Notes: generated by a model from the letters alone, not told the origin. Numbered from the stretch's first letter, positions 9,148 to 17,536 are shown. The stretch is 27,957 nucleotides of DNA from an uncultured Desulfobacterales bacterium (GCA_945787595.1 CALZJV010000048.1:1-27957), one strand, 5' to 3'. Translations and numbers: made by a program.

Positions 9148-9186
9148 GAAGGCTGCAGCCACTTCAGCCTGCAAGCTTGGTTTTTT
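9142..9186 (+). terminator. Intrinsic terminator after cheW
   Basis: GCTTG (9142-9146) pairs with CAAGC (9172-9176), and AGGCTG (9150-9155) with CAGCCT (9165-9170), giving a two-part stem that overlaps the cheW stop. TTGG and six T follow (9181-9186). Confidence 0.6.
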
Positions 9187-9276
9187 ACGGCAGATTATTT
9201 TTTTTGAGGCAAATTAATATTTTTATAACCTATTGACGAGTTTACTCCTCAATAATCAAACCAAAGGTGCAGCCCA

Positions 9277-9630
9277 ATGAGAAAACGTATTTTGATTGTG
9301 GATGATTCTTCCATGATGCGCAAGATGATTTCAAAGATTTTACAGCCCGGCGGGCATACCATTGTCGGTGAGGCCAAAAACGGCGCGGAAGCCGTAGAGC
9401 TTTACAAGACCCTTGAGCCTGATCTGGTGACGATGGATATCACCATGCGCGGTATGGACGGTTTTACCGCCGCCAAAGAGATTCTAAGCTTCGACGACAA
9501 AGCCCAGATCATCTTTCTTTCCAATCTGGACGAAGATAAATACGGCCAGGATGCTCAGAATCTGGGTGCCGTCGGATATGTGAATAAGCACAAATCAAGA
9601 AAACTGCTGGATATCATCGAGAATCCCTAA
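9277..9630 (+). CDS. cheY: CheY-like single-domain response regulator
   Basis: The 117-residue stand-alone receiver has acidic pocket D9-D10, phospho-acceptor D54, switch Ser82 (FLSN) and conserved Lys104 (VNKHK). It probably takes phosphate from the CheA encoded two genes downstream. Two departures are visible. The usual Pro after the D-x-x-M motif is Arg (MDITMRGMDG), and the Lys is followed by His instead of Pro. Both alter loops next to the active site, so phosphorylation kinetics or partner choice may differ from E. coli CheY. The ATG follows AAAGGTG. The gene ends 12 bases before the HAMP-only gene, suggesting one operon from here through cheA. Confidence 0.9.
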   Translation: MRKRILIVDDSSMMRKMISKILQPGGHTIVGEAKNGAEAVELYKTLEPDLVTMDITMRGMDGFTAAKEILSFDDKAQIIFLSNLDEDKYGQDAQNLGAVGYVNKHKSRKLLDIIENP

Positions 9631-9642
9631 AATCAGGAAACC

Positions 9643-10437
9643 ATGCAAAGCTTAAAGGATCAAATCTTACAGGACCAAGAAGAGAAGCGAACTTCAGAAA
9701 GTTTTCGGCATTGGGGTTTGAATAAAGACGACGCGAAACATGCGGCTCCCCATCTGCGCAAAAAAATGTGCTTTTACTTTTCTCTGATAATTTTAGTTAC
9801 GCTCCCCTTGATCGCAAGCTTAATATACGAGGTAGGCAGTGAGCGGCTACACGCTCAAATTGTGAGAAGCATCGCCGGTCCGGTGAACACCGCGCTCCTG
9901 TCCTCTCCCGTGCCCGCCGCAAGGACGTCGGAATCCGGTGGTGTCGGGAGAATTCTTAAGCGCTTGCAAAATCAAATGATTCTGGTGATGTCCGCTGTTT
10001 TTTTGGTTGCCATTGGCGCTATATTTTTATTCATGCGCCGGGTCATAAAACCGCTGGATGAGATCGGCATGGCGGCATTCAAAATGGCCCACGGACGGTT
10101 GGACGAACCGGTTCCGGTAAGGAACCGGAATGAAATCGGGAAAATCGGTGAGCTTATCAATGATCTGGCGATAGATCTGCAGGAAATTCTGTTGCATGTC
10201 TGGAATCACACCAGACAGGATATCGTTCTGATGGAACGTATCGCCGCCAATATGAGTTCTCAGCCCGGCGGAAACGGCATGCCCATGGATATAAAAGAAG
10301 ATTTCTATTTCGTGAAGCAGGATATCGAAGATATGCGGGACATGGTGAAAGCATTTAATTATTATCATGTCCGGCTGGATGAAGAAAAAGTCCTGGTTAA
10401 TGAACACCCCAGGGGAGAAGGAGAATATCATGATTGA
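9643..10437 (+). CDS. HAMP-only two-TM membrane protein (copy 1)
   Basis: The 264-residue protein has a charged N-terminal segment (1-40), TM1 (about 42-63), a short 45-residue external loop, TM2 (about 112-131), a HAMP domain (about 132-183; RRVIKPLDEI...NEIGKIGELINDL) and a C-terminal helix ending near 255. There is no kinase, cyclase or MCP output domain, and the loop is too small for a usual sensor. A paralogue with the same order, including LQEI after HAMP and a Y-rich C-terminus, lies at 22056-22685. The stop overlaps the cheA start by eight bases, so translation is probably coupled and a direct role with CheA is likely. Function is unknown; a membrane adaptor or a modulator of HAMP packing in the array are options. 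Confidence 0.85.
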   Translation: MQSLKDQILQDQEEKRTSESFRHWGLNKDDAKHAAPHLRKKMCFYFSLIILVTLPLIASLIYEVGSERLHAQIVRSIAGPVNTALLSSPVPAARTSESGGVGRILKRLQNQMILVMSAVFLVAIGAIFLFMRRVIKPLDEIGMAAFKMAHGRLDEPVPVRNRNEIGKIGELINDLAIDLQEILLHVWNHTRQDIVLMERIAANMSSQPGGNGMPMDIKEDFYFVKQDIEDMRDMVKAFNYYHVRLDEEKVLVNEHPRGEGEYHD

Positions 10438-13240
10438 TTTATCACTGCTGCAAGATTTTCTGGTCGAGGCCGCAGAGCATCTGGCCGAGCTGGAATCCGG
10501 TCTATTGCAGCTTGAAACAGATCCGGATGACCGCGATATCCTCAATGATATTTTCAGGTCGATTCATACCATCAAAGGATCTGCGGAATTTGTCGGTATT
10601 GAAAGGATTTCAGAGCTTTCCCATAAGCTTGAAAACTTGCTGGAGCTGCTGCGACAGGGACAAAAACAGGTAAACCCGGATATCATCGACACCCTTATGG
10701 AAGCCAAAGACCGCATCACGGTGTTGGTTGAGGACTTGGTACGCACCCAGGCCGAAGATACCTTGATTGACGATCTGGTCTCGCGCCTCAAGCAGCTGAC
10801 CGAAAGTCCCGCTGGCGATAGCGCCGAACAGGCATCCGGCCAGGAGACCGAAGCTGCTTGCCGCAAAGCTGTTGAAGTGGAGGAAGCCCAGGGGACTGAA
10901 ACAGTTGAGGTGCAAAGCTATGAGGAAGAATACGACCAGGAACTGTTCGGCATATTCATTGGACAGTTAAAGGAAAATATTTCCTTTTTAAGATCTCAAC
11001 TAGAAGAACCGGACGCTTCGAACAACAAGCGCGAAGTGCTGGAGCGCTGCGCTGACGGCATTGAAAGTCTTAAATCCTCGGCCAATTACATGGGCTATCA
11101 AAAGCTGGTTTTAAATTATGGGAACTGGCTGGCTGAGATCGATGGGGCCAAAGCAGAATTATCTGAAGGCAAGGAAGTCTCGCTTGATTTCATGAAGGCC
11201 TATATCGATAACATCGTCAAGATTTTCCCCCAGGCCGGCGAATTGGAGGCTGAAATGGAAGGGGAGGCCTCCGGCGAGAAGCAGGCGGAAGCCCTAACCC
11301 CCCTGGATGAATCGGAAGGACCCCTTCTGGAGGAAGAGACCTTAAATCCCATCGATGAATCGGAAGGATCCCTTCTGGAGGAGGAGGACTTGAATCTCCT
11401 GGATGAATCGGAACGACCCCTTCTGGAGGAGGAGAACTTGACTTCTCTCGATAAATCGGAAGGATCTCTTCTAGAGGAGGAGGCCTTGAATCCCATCGAA
11501 GTATCGGAAACTGTGCCGGAAGCCGCCGACTCAACCTCTGATGATAAAACACTTTTCGAGACATTGGGCACCGCTTTTGATACCTCCATGGAACATGCCG
11601 GTGGCGCCGAACCCGAACTACTGACCGGCGTAATCGAAGAGATACTTTTTGCCGGTGCCCAAACCGGCGCTGCAGAACCACCGTCGGTTGAGCCCGCTCA
11701 ACAAAACGAGCCCACGCGGGTCAAACTTAAACGCTCGGGTGTTGAAACCGATGAGGCGCCTTGCGGAAATCCGCCGATTCCTGATCGCTCGGCAGATGGA
11801 CCGGCAAAGCCTCAAAATCCTATCAATCAACCTTCGTTTTCCGAAACGGATGCTAAAGAAAGGATTCGGGAAAAGCGCAAAGAGCGGCCCAAATCGGATA
11901 GTTCCGGTGACCGGATCGTCAAACAGAGCGTGCGAGTAAGCGCCGACAAAATTGATTCCCTGATGAACCAGGTGGGTGAACTCGTGGTCAGTCGTGCCTT
12001 TTTTTCTCAGTTGGCCAACGAAATGAAAACCCTCCAGCAGCATCTGAAAGAAGAAATCAGGCTGGACCAAAAACAACTGAAACCAGTCAGGGCGCTGTCT
12101 TTCAGGCTTGGCGAAGCCATCGTGTCCCTTGGCCGGGTGGCCAATGATCTCCAGGAAGGCGTTATGAAAGTCAGAATGCTGCCCATCTCCCAGCTTTTCA
12201 ATCGCTATCCCCGGTTGGTTCGCGATCTCACCCATAATTTGGAAAAACAAGTACAGCTTGAGATCAGGGGAGGAGAAACGGAACTGGATAAGATGATCAT
12301 TGAAGAAATATCCGATCCCTTGATCCATATTATTCGAAATGCGGTCGATCACGGAATTGAGACCCTGGCAGAACGAAAGCATGCCGGGAAGCCGGAAATG
12401 GGTACGCTGACACTTGAAGCCTACCATGAAAGCAACCATATCGTCATAGAGATAACCGACGACGGCCGAGGGCTGGAGCCGGATCGCATCAAGGCCAAGG
12501 CCCTGGAAAAGGGATTTCTTTCCAAAGAAGAGCTGAATCGGATGTCGGATAAGGAATTGACGCGGATTATCATGGTTCCCGGATTTTCCACTGCCGAAAA
12601 GGTAAGCCATACCTCGGGCCGTGGCGTCGGTATGGACGTCGTTAAAAAGAACATTGAAAAACTTAACGGTACCATGGAAATCGATTCAAACCCTGGGGTC
12701 AATACCCGGATGCGCATAAAAATCCCATTGACCTTGGCTATCATCCAGGCCCTGATGGTGCGGGTCGGGACGGATCTTTATACCATACCGCTTTCGGCCG
12801 TGGAAGAAACCCTTCGGATTTCCACAACCGACACCTCCGTGATGGAGGGCGTTGAAGTCATCCATATGCGCGACAGGACAATGCCTATTTTCCGCTTATC
12901 CGAAATGTTCGGTCTAACGCCGGACGATCATGAAGATGACCAAGCCTATGTGGTCATTGTCAGTACCGGCATGCAGCAGATAGGGCTTGTGGTGGACGAA
13001 CTGGTGGGGCAGGAAGAAGTGGTGATAAAACCTCTGGTAGATTATCTGCAGGAAAACAGCGGGTTTTCCGGTGCCACGATTATTCGCGACGGTAAGATCT
13101 CTCTTATCCTGGATGTTTACGAACTGGTGAACATGAGCATCGGTATGCAGACCAAAAGACATCAAAACCAATCTCTTGAGAACGTATCGGCTGCTAGTGA
13201 AACTGCAACTTTTCCGATTCATGCCCCTGGAAATGCATAA
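10430..13240 (+). CDS. cheA: CheA-type chemotaxis histidine kinase with extra degenerate HPt and acidic repeats
   Basis: The 936-residue kinase has a P1/HPt domain with phospho-accepting H46 (SIHTIKGSAEFVG). A second HPt-like helical domain (about 165-270) carries Glu212 where His is expected (IESLKSSANYMG). An acidic linker contains four 16-residue repeats of the type DESEGPLLEEE (293-356). P3 dimerisation follows (about 497-590), then the HATPase domain (N-box with H633 and HIIRNAVDHGIE, DDGRG, PGFSTA, SGRGVGMDVV) and a CheW-like P5 (about 771-905). No obvious CheY/CheB-binding P2 is seen; the repeat linker occupies its place. It is a soluble kinase recruited to receptors through P5 and CheW. 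The ATG at 10430 follows GAAGGAG; the frame opens 21 codons earlier but overlaps the HAMP gene more deeply. Confidence 0.95.
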   Translation: MIDLSLLQDFLVEAAEHLAELESGLLQLETDPDDRDILNDIFRSIHTIKGSAEFVGIERISELSHKLENLLELLRQGQKQVNPDIIDTLMEAKDRITVLVEDLVRTQAEDTLIDDLVSRLKQLTESPAGDSAEQASGQETEAACRKAVEVEEAQGTETVEVQSYEEEYDQELFGIFIGQLKENISFLRSQLEEPDASNNKREVLERCADGIESLKSSANYMGYQKLVLNYGNWLAEIDGAKAELSEGKEVSLDFMKAYIDNIVKIFPQAGELEAEMEGEASGEKQAEALTPLDESEGPLLEEETLNPIDESEGSLLEEEDLNLLDESERPLLEEENLTSLDKSEGSLLEEEALNPIEVSETVPEAADSTSDDKTLFETLGTAFDTSMEHAGGAEPELLTGVIEEILFAGAQTGAAEPPSVEPAQQNEPTRVKLKRSGVETDEAPCGNPPIPDRSADGPAKPQNPINQPSFSETDAKERIREKRKERPKSDSSGDRIVKQSVRVSADKIDSLMNQVGELVVSRAFFSQLANEMKTLQQHLKEEIRLDQKQLKPVRALSFRLGEAIVSLGRVANDLQEGVMKVRMLPISQLFNRYPRLVRDLTHNLEKQVQLEIRGGETELDKMIIEEISDPLIHIIRNAVDHGIETLAERKHAGKPEMGTLTLEAYHESNHIVIEITDDGRGLEPDRIKAKALEKGFLSKEELNRMSDKELTRIIMVPGFSTAEKVSHTSGRGVGMDVVKKNIEKLNGTMEIDSNPGVNTRMRIKIPLTLAIIQALMVRVGTDLYTIPLSAVEETLRISTTDTSVMEGVEVIHMRDRTMPIFRLSEMFGLTPDDHEDDQAYVVIVSTGMQQIGLVVDELVGQEEVVIKPLVDYLQENSGFSGATIIRDGKISLILDVYELVNMSIGMQTKRHQNQSLENVSAASETATFPIHAPGNA
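11306..11509 (+). repeat. 48-bp coding tandem repeat in cheA
   Basis: Four full units of 48 bp begin at 11306, 11354, 11402 and 11450, with a partial fifth at 11498. Each encodes 16 residues of the pattern D-E-S-E-G/R-x-L-L-E-E-E-x-L-N-x-x. The frame is preserved, so copy number could vary without breaking the kinase. Confidence 0.9.
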
Positions 13241-13500
13241 GGTAAATTTGCGAAATCAGAATACCCGCCTGCCATGCATAGTGCGCTGAGTTGGTGTAAT
13301 TGTCGATTAATATGACAATGGTTAAAATTTCCTGCACCGTTTTCAAGGCATTGCGGGCAGGTCGAATTTCGAAATAATACCCACAATCCAAATAATCAAA
13401 ACGAGATCAGAGCTTACTGGTAATTTTTTTAAAAAAGCATGTTTATGCCTCCGGCAGCGGTCGGACACTTAACCTCTATCCGCAGGTTTGGAGATCGGAT

Positions 13501-14544
13501 ATGGAAGAAAAACTAAAAGTCTTAGTAGTGGATGATGCCTCCTTTATGATTAAAGCCGTCAGCGAAGTCCTGGAATCTGATCCCGCCATTCAAGTCGTGG
13601 GTTCCGCCAAAAACGGCTTGGAGGGCCTCTCCAAAATTAAAGAACTGCGCCCCGATGTCATCACGCTCGATATCGATATGCCGGTAATGGACGGAATAAG
13701 CGCCCTACGTCACATTATGATTGAATCGCCGGTCCCTGTGGTGGTCTTAAGCTCTCTTTTCAGCGACGGTTCCATCACGTTCGAAGCCTTAAGACTCGGG
13801 GTGGTGGATTTCGTTCCCAAGCCCGCCGGCGCTATTTCAGCGGATATCGACAGCTCCAAACAACAAGTTATTGACCGTATAAAAATCGCCCATTCGGTAA
13901 AGCTTGAAAACATCCGCCGGGTGAAACTCTCCAACTGGAATGTAAAAGAAAGGTTGGCCGAGCGTTACGGATACCAACCACTTGACTTTCTTTTGGCCCT
14001 GGGTACCACTCTTGGGGGACCCAATACGATGATTCGCCTGCTGGCAAACCTATCCCCAAACCTTCCGGCTGCAGCGGTGGTGGTCCAGGAAATTTCTCCC
14101 AAAATCCTTTCCACCTTTGTGAAAAAGTTCGATGAATTCGTCCCCTGGAAAGTTGAGGCGGCCGTGGATAATGTCGTTTTAGAGCAGGGGACCTGCTATG
14201 TCAGTTCCATTGAGAATTCAGTCACCGTCCGGACGAACCCCAATGGGGAAGCCTGCTTGAAGGTGGGCAACGGTAATACTCGGCCGCTGGATCAACTTTT
14301 TTCATCGGCAGCCGAAATTTTCAAGCAGAATACCGTGGGCGTGTTACTAACCGGAATCGGAGATGACGGCGCAGACGGCTTTACCAGAATACAAGAAAAA
14401 TCAGGCGTTACCATCGCCCAGCACATCGATAGCTGCGTGTATCCCAATCTGACACAAAACGCCATCGAGCGCATGACAGTGGATATCGTGGTCGATGAGA
14501 ATAAACTTTGCGAGCAAATAGAAGCGATAATGAAGCGCCAATAA
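13501..14544 (+). CDS. CheB-like response regulator with degenerate methylesterase domain (copy 2)
   Basis: The 347-residue protein is a receiver (DD at 11-12, phospho-acceptor D57 in TLDIDMPVMDG, FVPKPA) fused to a CheB esterase-fold domain (about 155-345). The nucleophile motif G-A-S-T-G-G reads GTTLGGP with Thr170 in the Ser position. The His of the usual Q-H-M-P motif is Glu197 (VVVQEISP). The Asp is retained (TGIGDDGADG, D289). Loss of His together with Ser-to-Thr makes hydrolysis of glutamyl methyl esters doubtful. It differs in detail from copy 1, so the two decayed or were repurposed separately. GGAG stands eight bases before the ATG. The gap from cheA (260 bases) has only a small hairpin (ATTGTC/GACAAT near 13300-13320). 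The ParA gene follows 42 bases later. Confidence 0.87.
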   Translation: MEEKLKVLVVDDASFMIKAVSEVLESDPAIQVVGSAKNGLEGLSKIKELRPDVITLDIDMPVMDGISALRHIMIESPVPVVVLSSLFSDGSITFEALRLGVVDFVPKPAGAISADIDSSKQQVIDRIKIAHSVKLENIRRVKLSNWNVKERLAERYGYQPLDFLLALGTTLGGPNTMIRLLANLSPNLPAAAVVVQEISPKILSTFVKKFDEFVPWKVEAAVDNVVLEQGTCYVSSIENSVTVRTNPNGEACLKVGNGNTRPLDQLFSSAAEIFKQNTVGVLLTGIGDDGADGFTRIQEKSGVTIAQHIDSCVYPNLTQNAIERMTVDIVVDENKLCEQIEAIMKRQ

Positions 14545-14586
14545 TATTCGGGTACCGGATAAATGCCAGTAGGAAAGGACGCTCCA

Positions 14587-15525
14587 ATGATCATCGTGTG
14601 TGAGAAGTGCAATACAAAATACAAGCCGGATGCAAACATCCCGCCAAAATCGACTTTAAAAGTCAAGTGTTCCAGATGCAGTCATGTTTTTACAGTCGAC
14701 CAGTCATCCTCGAACGAAGCGCCATACCTTTTGAAAGAAGAAGTCAAGCCCTCCACCGGCAACTCCGGCAGGCAAAGAATCATTGCGATCAGCAATCAAA
14801 AAGGGGGCGTTGCCAAAACATCGACTTGCTTAAATCTGGGGATGTCATTGTCACTATTGAAAAACCGCGTTTTGCTGGTCGATTTTGATGTTCAGTCCAA
14901 TCTGACGATTTCATTCGGATATAAAAATACCAAATCATTTTTTGATGTTCTGCAGTCAAGTACCAATGGTATGTCGGGGGTTATTAAAAAAACCCGCTAC
15001 CCGAATTTTTGGTTGCTGCCGTCGAACAGCAAGATGGCACTGTTACCCCAAAGAAAATTAAACGGAAATGATTTTGGGTACTTATTACGGGATCGATTGA
15101 ATTTGGTTAAAGATCGATTTGATTATATCCTCATCGATACGCCGCCCTCAATGGAATTTTTTACCCTAAATGCCTTGATAGCCTCAGACTTGGTCATCAT
15201 TCCCAGTCAATGTGAATATTTATCGACCCATGGCGTTAATCAGGTTGAAAAAATCATCAAGGTCATTGAAGAAAAGACGAATAAAGCCTTGGATTATAGG
15301 GTTTTGATTACCATGTATGATCAGGAAAATACAGCGTCAAAAGTCATATGCACTAAACTGCAAAGTAAGTACAAAGAGAAAGCCTTTAATACCATCATCG
15401 GATTTGACGCCAAGATCCAAGAGTCACAAATAGTGAATATGCCGGTGATTCACTACGACAAAAATAGCAGCTCAGCGCTGCAGTACTTAAAACTTGCCAA
15501 AGAAATGCTTGGAGCGCCAAAATGA
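14587..15525 (+). CDS. ParA/MinD-like ATPase with N-terminal MJ0042-type zinc finger
   Basis: The 312-residue protein begins with a zinc finger of the MJ0042 type (about 1-40; CEKCNTKYK...VKCSRCSHVF), a short linker, then a ParA-type ATPase. It has a deviant Walker A KGGVAKT (72-78), Walker A' LLVDFDVQSNLT, Walker B ILIDTPPS and SQCEY. ParA relatives such as Vibrio ParC and Rhodobacter PpfA position chemosensory arrays. Placement 42 bases after a cheB-like gene supports the same role here. The N-terminal zinc finger may replace the usual partner-binding or DNA-binding N-terminus. ATG at 14587 has GAAAGGA upstream and begins exactly at MIIVCEKC; a start at 14563 would add eight residues. No ParB gene is seen. 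Confidence 0.88.
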   Translation: MIIVCEKCNTKYKPDANIPPKSTLKVKCSRCSHVFTVDQSSSNEAPYLLKEEVKPSTGNSGRQRIIAISNQKGGVAKTSTCLNLGMSLSLLKNRVLLVDFDVQSNLTISFGYKNTKSFFDVLQSSTNGMSGVIKKTRYPNFWLLPSNSKMALLPQRKLNGNDFGYLLRDRLNLVKDRFDYILIDTPPSMEFFTLNALIASDLVIIPSQCEYLSTHGVNQVEKIIKVIEEKTNKALDYRVLITMYDQENTASKVICTKLQSKYKEKAFNTIIGFDAKIQESQIVNMPVIHYDKNSSSALQYLKLAKEMLGAPK

Positions 15526-15598
15526 TTCTAGGCACTGAACGGGCACTATCGACTAAAAAGCGGTTTGCCGTACCCCATGAACGGAGGGGACAGACGTA

Positions 15599-16366
15599 AT
15601 GAATGCGAGCAAATCACCATTGCTTTTAGCACTTTTGGCCTTTGGATTTCTTTGTCTATCATGGCATTTGGCGGCGCGTTACAGCGGATGGAGCGCCCAG
15701 GTTTTCCCGGGGCCGCTGAAAGTGCTGGTCGCTATGGGAGAGCTCATAGCCGGCGGTACCCTCTTAAAACATTCAGTTGCCAGTCTTTTCAGGGTCACCG
15801 CCGGATTCTATCTGGCGATCCTTTTTGGCATACCCCTGGGAATTGTTCTGGGGCGGATGAAGACCGCTAAACACTTCTTGAATCCAATTATTCAGTTTCT
15901 GCGTCCCATATCGCCGCTGGCCTGGATTCCACTGGCCATGCTCTGGTTCGGTATCGGTGACAAGCCGGCTATTTTTTTGATTTTTTTGTCTAGTTTTTTC
16001 CCGCTGGTCGTTTCGACGGCAATCGCCGCAGATTCTATCGATCCGACATTTTTTCAGGTGGCTTCAAACTTTAATTTCAGCCGGATTGAAGTTGTAACGA
16101 AAATTGTCGTGCCCGGGATGCTGCCTGACGTTGTCACCGCACTGCGGATAACCATAACAATCGCATGGCTGGTCGTTGTCGCGGCAGAAATGATCGCCGT
16201 CCAATCAGGGTTGGGATATTTGATTCTCGACGCGCGTAACGCCCTACGCATGGATTACGTCATGGATGCAATGATCGTTATCGGTATCATAGGATTGTTG
16301 CTGGATTATATCATGAGGCGTCTGGGTCGGATAGACTCCGTTTGCTGGGGTCCGAATTCACATTAA
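15599..16366 (+). CDS. ABC transporter permease, nitrate/sulfonate/taurine type
   Basis: The 255-residue inner-membrane protein has about six hydrophobic segments and belongs to the SsuC/TauC/NrtB class of binding-protein-dependent permeases. Visible marks are the N-terminal FPGPLKVL, RVTAGFYLAILFGIPLGIVLGR, RPISPLAWIPLAMLWFGIG, and the EAA-type loop near VASNFNFSRIEVVTKIVVPGM, which contacts the ATPase, followed by ALRITITIAWLVVVAAEM. It forms the transmembrane channel with the ATPase gene that follows 11 bases after its stop. Substrate cannot be told from the permease alone; nitrate, alkanesulfonates, pyrimidine precursors and bicarbonate are all known for this class. GGAGGGG lies about ten bases before the ATG. 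Confidence 0.9.
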   Translation: MNASKSPLLLALLAFGFLCLSWHLAARYSGWSAQVFPGPLKVLVAMGELIAGGTLLKHSVASLFRVTAGFYLAILFGIPLGIVLGRMKTAKHFLNPIIQFLRPISPLAWIPLAMLWFGIGDKPAIFLIFLSSFFPLVVSTAIAADSIDPTFFQVASNFNFSRIEVVTKIVVPGMLPDVVTALRITITIAWLVVVAAEMIAVQSGLGYLILDARNALRMDYVMDAMIVIGIIGLLLDYIMRRLGRIDSVCWGPNSH

Positions 16367-16377
16367 GAAGAGTTGTC

Positions 16378-17175
16378 ATGGCGCATGTGGTGATAAAAAA
16401 TTTATCAAAGGAATTTATAAATCGACGCCAAAAGCATCGTCCGGGTGATGACGGCGATGTTTGTTTTGGCGACAGCGCTTTGGTCCTTGACGATATCAAT
16501 CTCGAGTTTTCAGAAGGTGAGATGGTTTGCATTCTGGGTCCCTCCGGATGCGGCAAATCGACTTTGCTGCGCATCATTGCAGGCTTTGAACCCGCTTTTG
16601 CTGGGCAAATCCTGATAAACGGCAAACAGAACGACGGTCCGAGCTCGGATAATATCTTTGTCTTTCAGCACAACGCACTTTTACCGTGGATGAGCGTATG
16701 GGAAAATGTCGGACTGGGGCTGCGGCATATGAATGATAGCGAGTCAAAGAATGAAAAAATTAGAGAATTTATAGGTATGGTTGAACTGGAAGGGTTCGAG
16801 CATCACTATCCCCGCCAGCTGTCGGGCGGGATGCAGCGTCGGGCCGAGCTGGCGAGAGCCCTGGCCGTCAATCCGAATTTGCTCATTATGGACGAACCCT
16901 TTAGCGGTCTGGACTTTTTAACCCATATGAAGATGCGTGAAGAAGTTGTCAATATGCACCAATATATTTGCAAGACAACCCTCATCGTCACTCACGATAT
17001 TGATGATGCGCTGATCATGGGGGATCGGATTGTGGTTATGAGTTGCAGTCCTTCGGTTGTGAAGCTGGAGCGCAAACTTGATTTTCCGCATCCCCGAAAT
17101 TATGAAAAACAGGCGAGTCTCAGCAAACTGCGCGATGAAATATTTTTAATGCTCGGTGTCAGTTATGCGGTGTGA
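16378..17175 (+). CDS. ABC transporter ATP-binding protein, SsuB/TauB/NrtD type
   Basis: The 265-residue nucleotide-binding subunit has Walker A GPSGCGKST (54-62), Q-loop FQHNALLPWMSV, signature LSGGMQRR, Walker B LLIMDEP, D-loop SGLD and switch His in VTHDIDDA. The QHNALLPWMSVWENV stretch is typical of the nitrate/sulfonate/taurine importers, so it pairs with the upstream permease. The extended N-terminal loop (about 15-35) is slightly longer than usual. ATG at 16378, after AAGAAGAG, fits the family start MAHVVIKNLSKEF; a start at 16342 would overlap the permease. A 360-base AT-rich region with tandem repeats separates it from the binding protein. Confidence 0.92.
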   Translation: MAHVVIKNLSKEFINRRQKHRPGDDGDVCFGDSALVLDDINLEFSEGEMVCILGPSGCGKSTLLRIIAGFEPAFAGQILINGKQNDGPSSDNIFVFQHNALLPWMSVWENVGLGLRHMNDSESKNEKIREFIGMVELEGFEHHYPRQLSGGMQRRAELARALAVNPNLLIMDEPFSGLDFLTHMKMREEVVNMHQYICKTTLIVTHDIDDALIMGDRIVVMSCSPSVVKLERKLDFPHPRNYEKQASLSKLRDEIFLMLGVSYAV

Positions 17176-17536
17176 TTAGTTCTACTTTGTCACATTACCA
17201 AACAAAAACTTTATTTTATAATTTTAGTAGGTTGAAATTTTAATCTAGAAAATGAGCTAAAATTTAAAATGAACTAAAATGAGCTAAAATTGTGGTATTC
17301 TATCTATTTTATAAAAACAGACAGAGCGTAGCGTTTCCTTAATTTTAGTCATTTTAGTCATTTTAGGCAATTTAGGCAATTTAGTCATTTTAGGCATTCG
17401 TTTATTGCACTATATCAGCCTTTTATAACAAAGGGCCAAAGTATAAGCAAATATGACAAAGTAAAATTAGATTGGATGGCTCTTTCTCATCGCCGGACTC
17501 CATTGGTGGCTTAACTACGATCATGGAAAAAGAAGA
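17176..17536. other. AT-rich intergenic region before binding-protein gene
   Basis: This stretch holds a tandem repeat array, an opposing set of related motifs and the lost N-terminus of the next gene. GAGCTAAAAT-type motifs lie at 17254-17263, 17271-17280 and 17281-17290. The 9-bp repeats at 17342-17395 carry the near-complementary motif. From 17453, ATG ACA AAG is followed by TAA and TAG in the frame of the downstream gene, then a hydrophobic signal-anchor-like segment from 17471. No promoter was assigned. Confidence 0.6.
17342..17395 (+). repeat. Six tandem 9-bp repeats (consensus AWTTTAGKC)
   Basis: Contiguous units begin at 17342, 17351, 17360, 17369, 17378 and 17387: ATTTTAGTC twice, ATTTTAGGC, AATTTAGGC, AATTTAGTC, ATTTTAGGC. 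The reverse complement resembles the GAGCTAAAAT motifs at 17254-17290, so the two clusters face each other across about 50 bp. Confidence 0.9.

Noticed and set aside
11618..12610. 330-codon minus-strand frame opposite cheA
   Set aside because: It mirrors the conserved HATPase region on the other strand, has no recognisable motif and no ribosome site.
17342..17395. CRISPR array
   Set aside because: Units are 9 bp, contiguous and without spacers; no cas gene is present.
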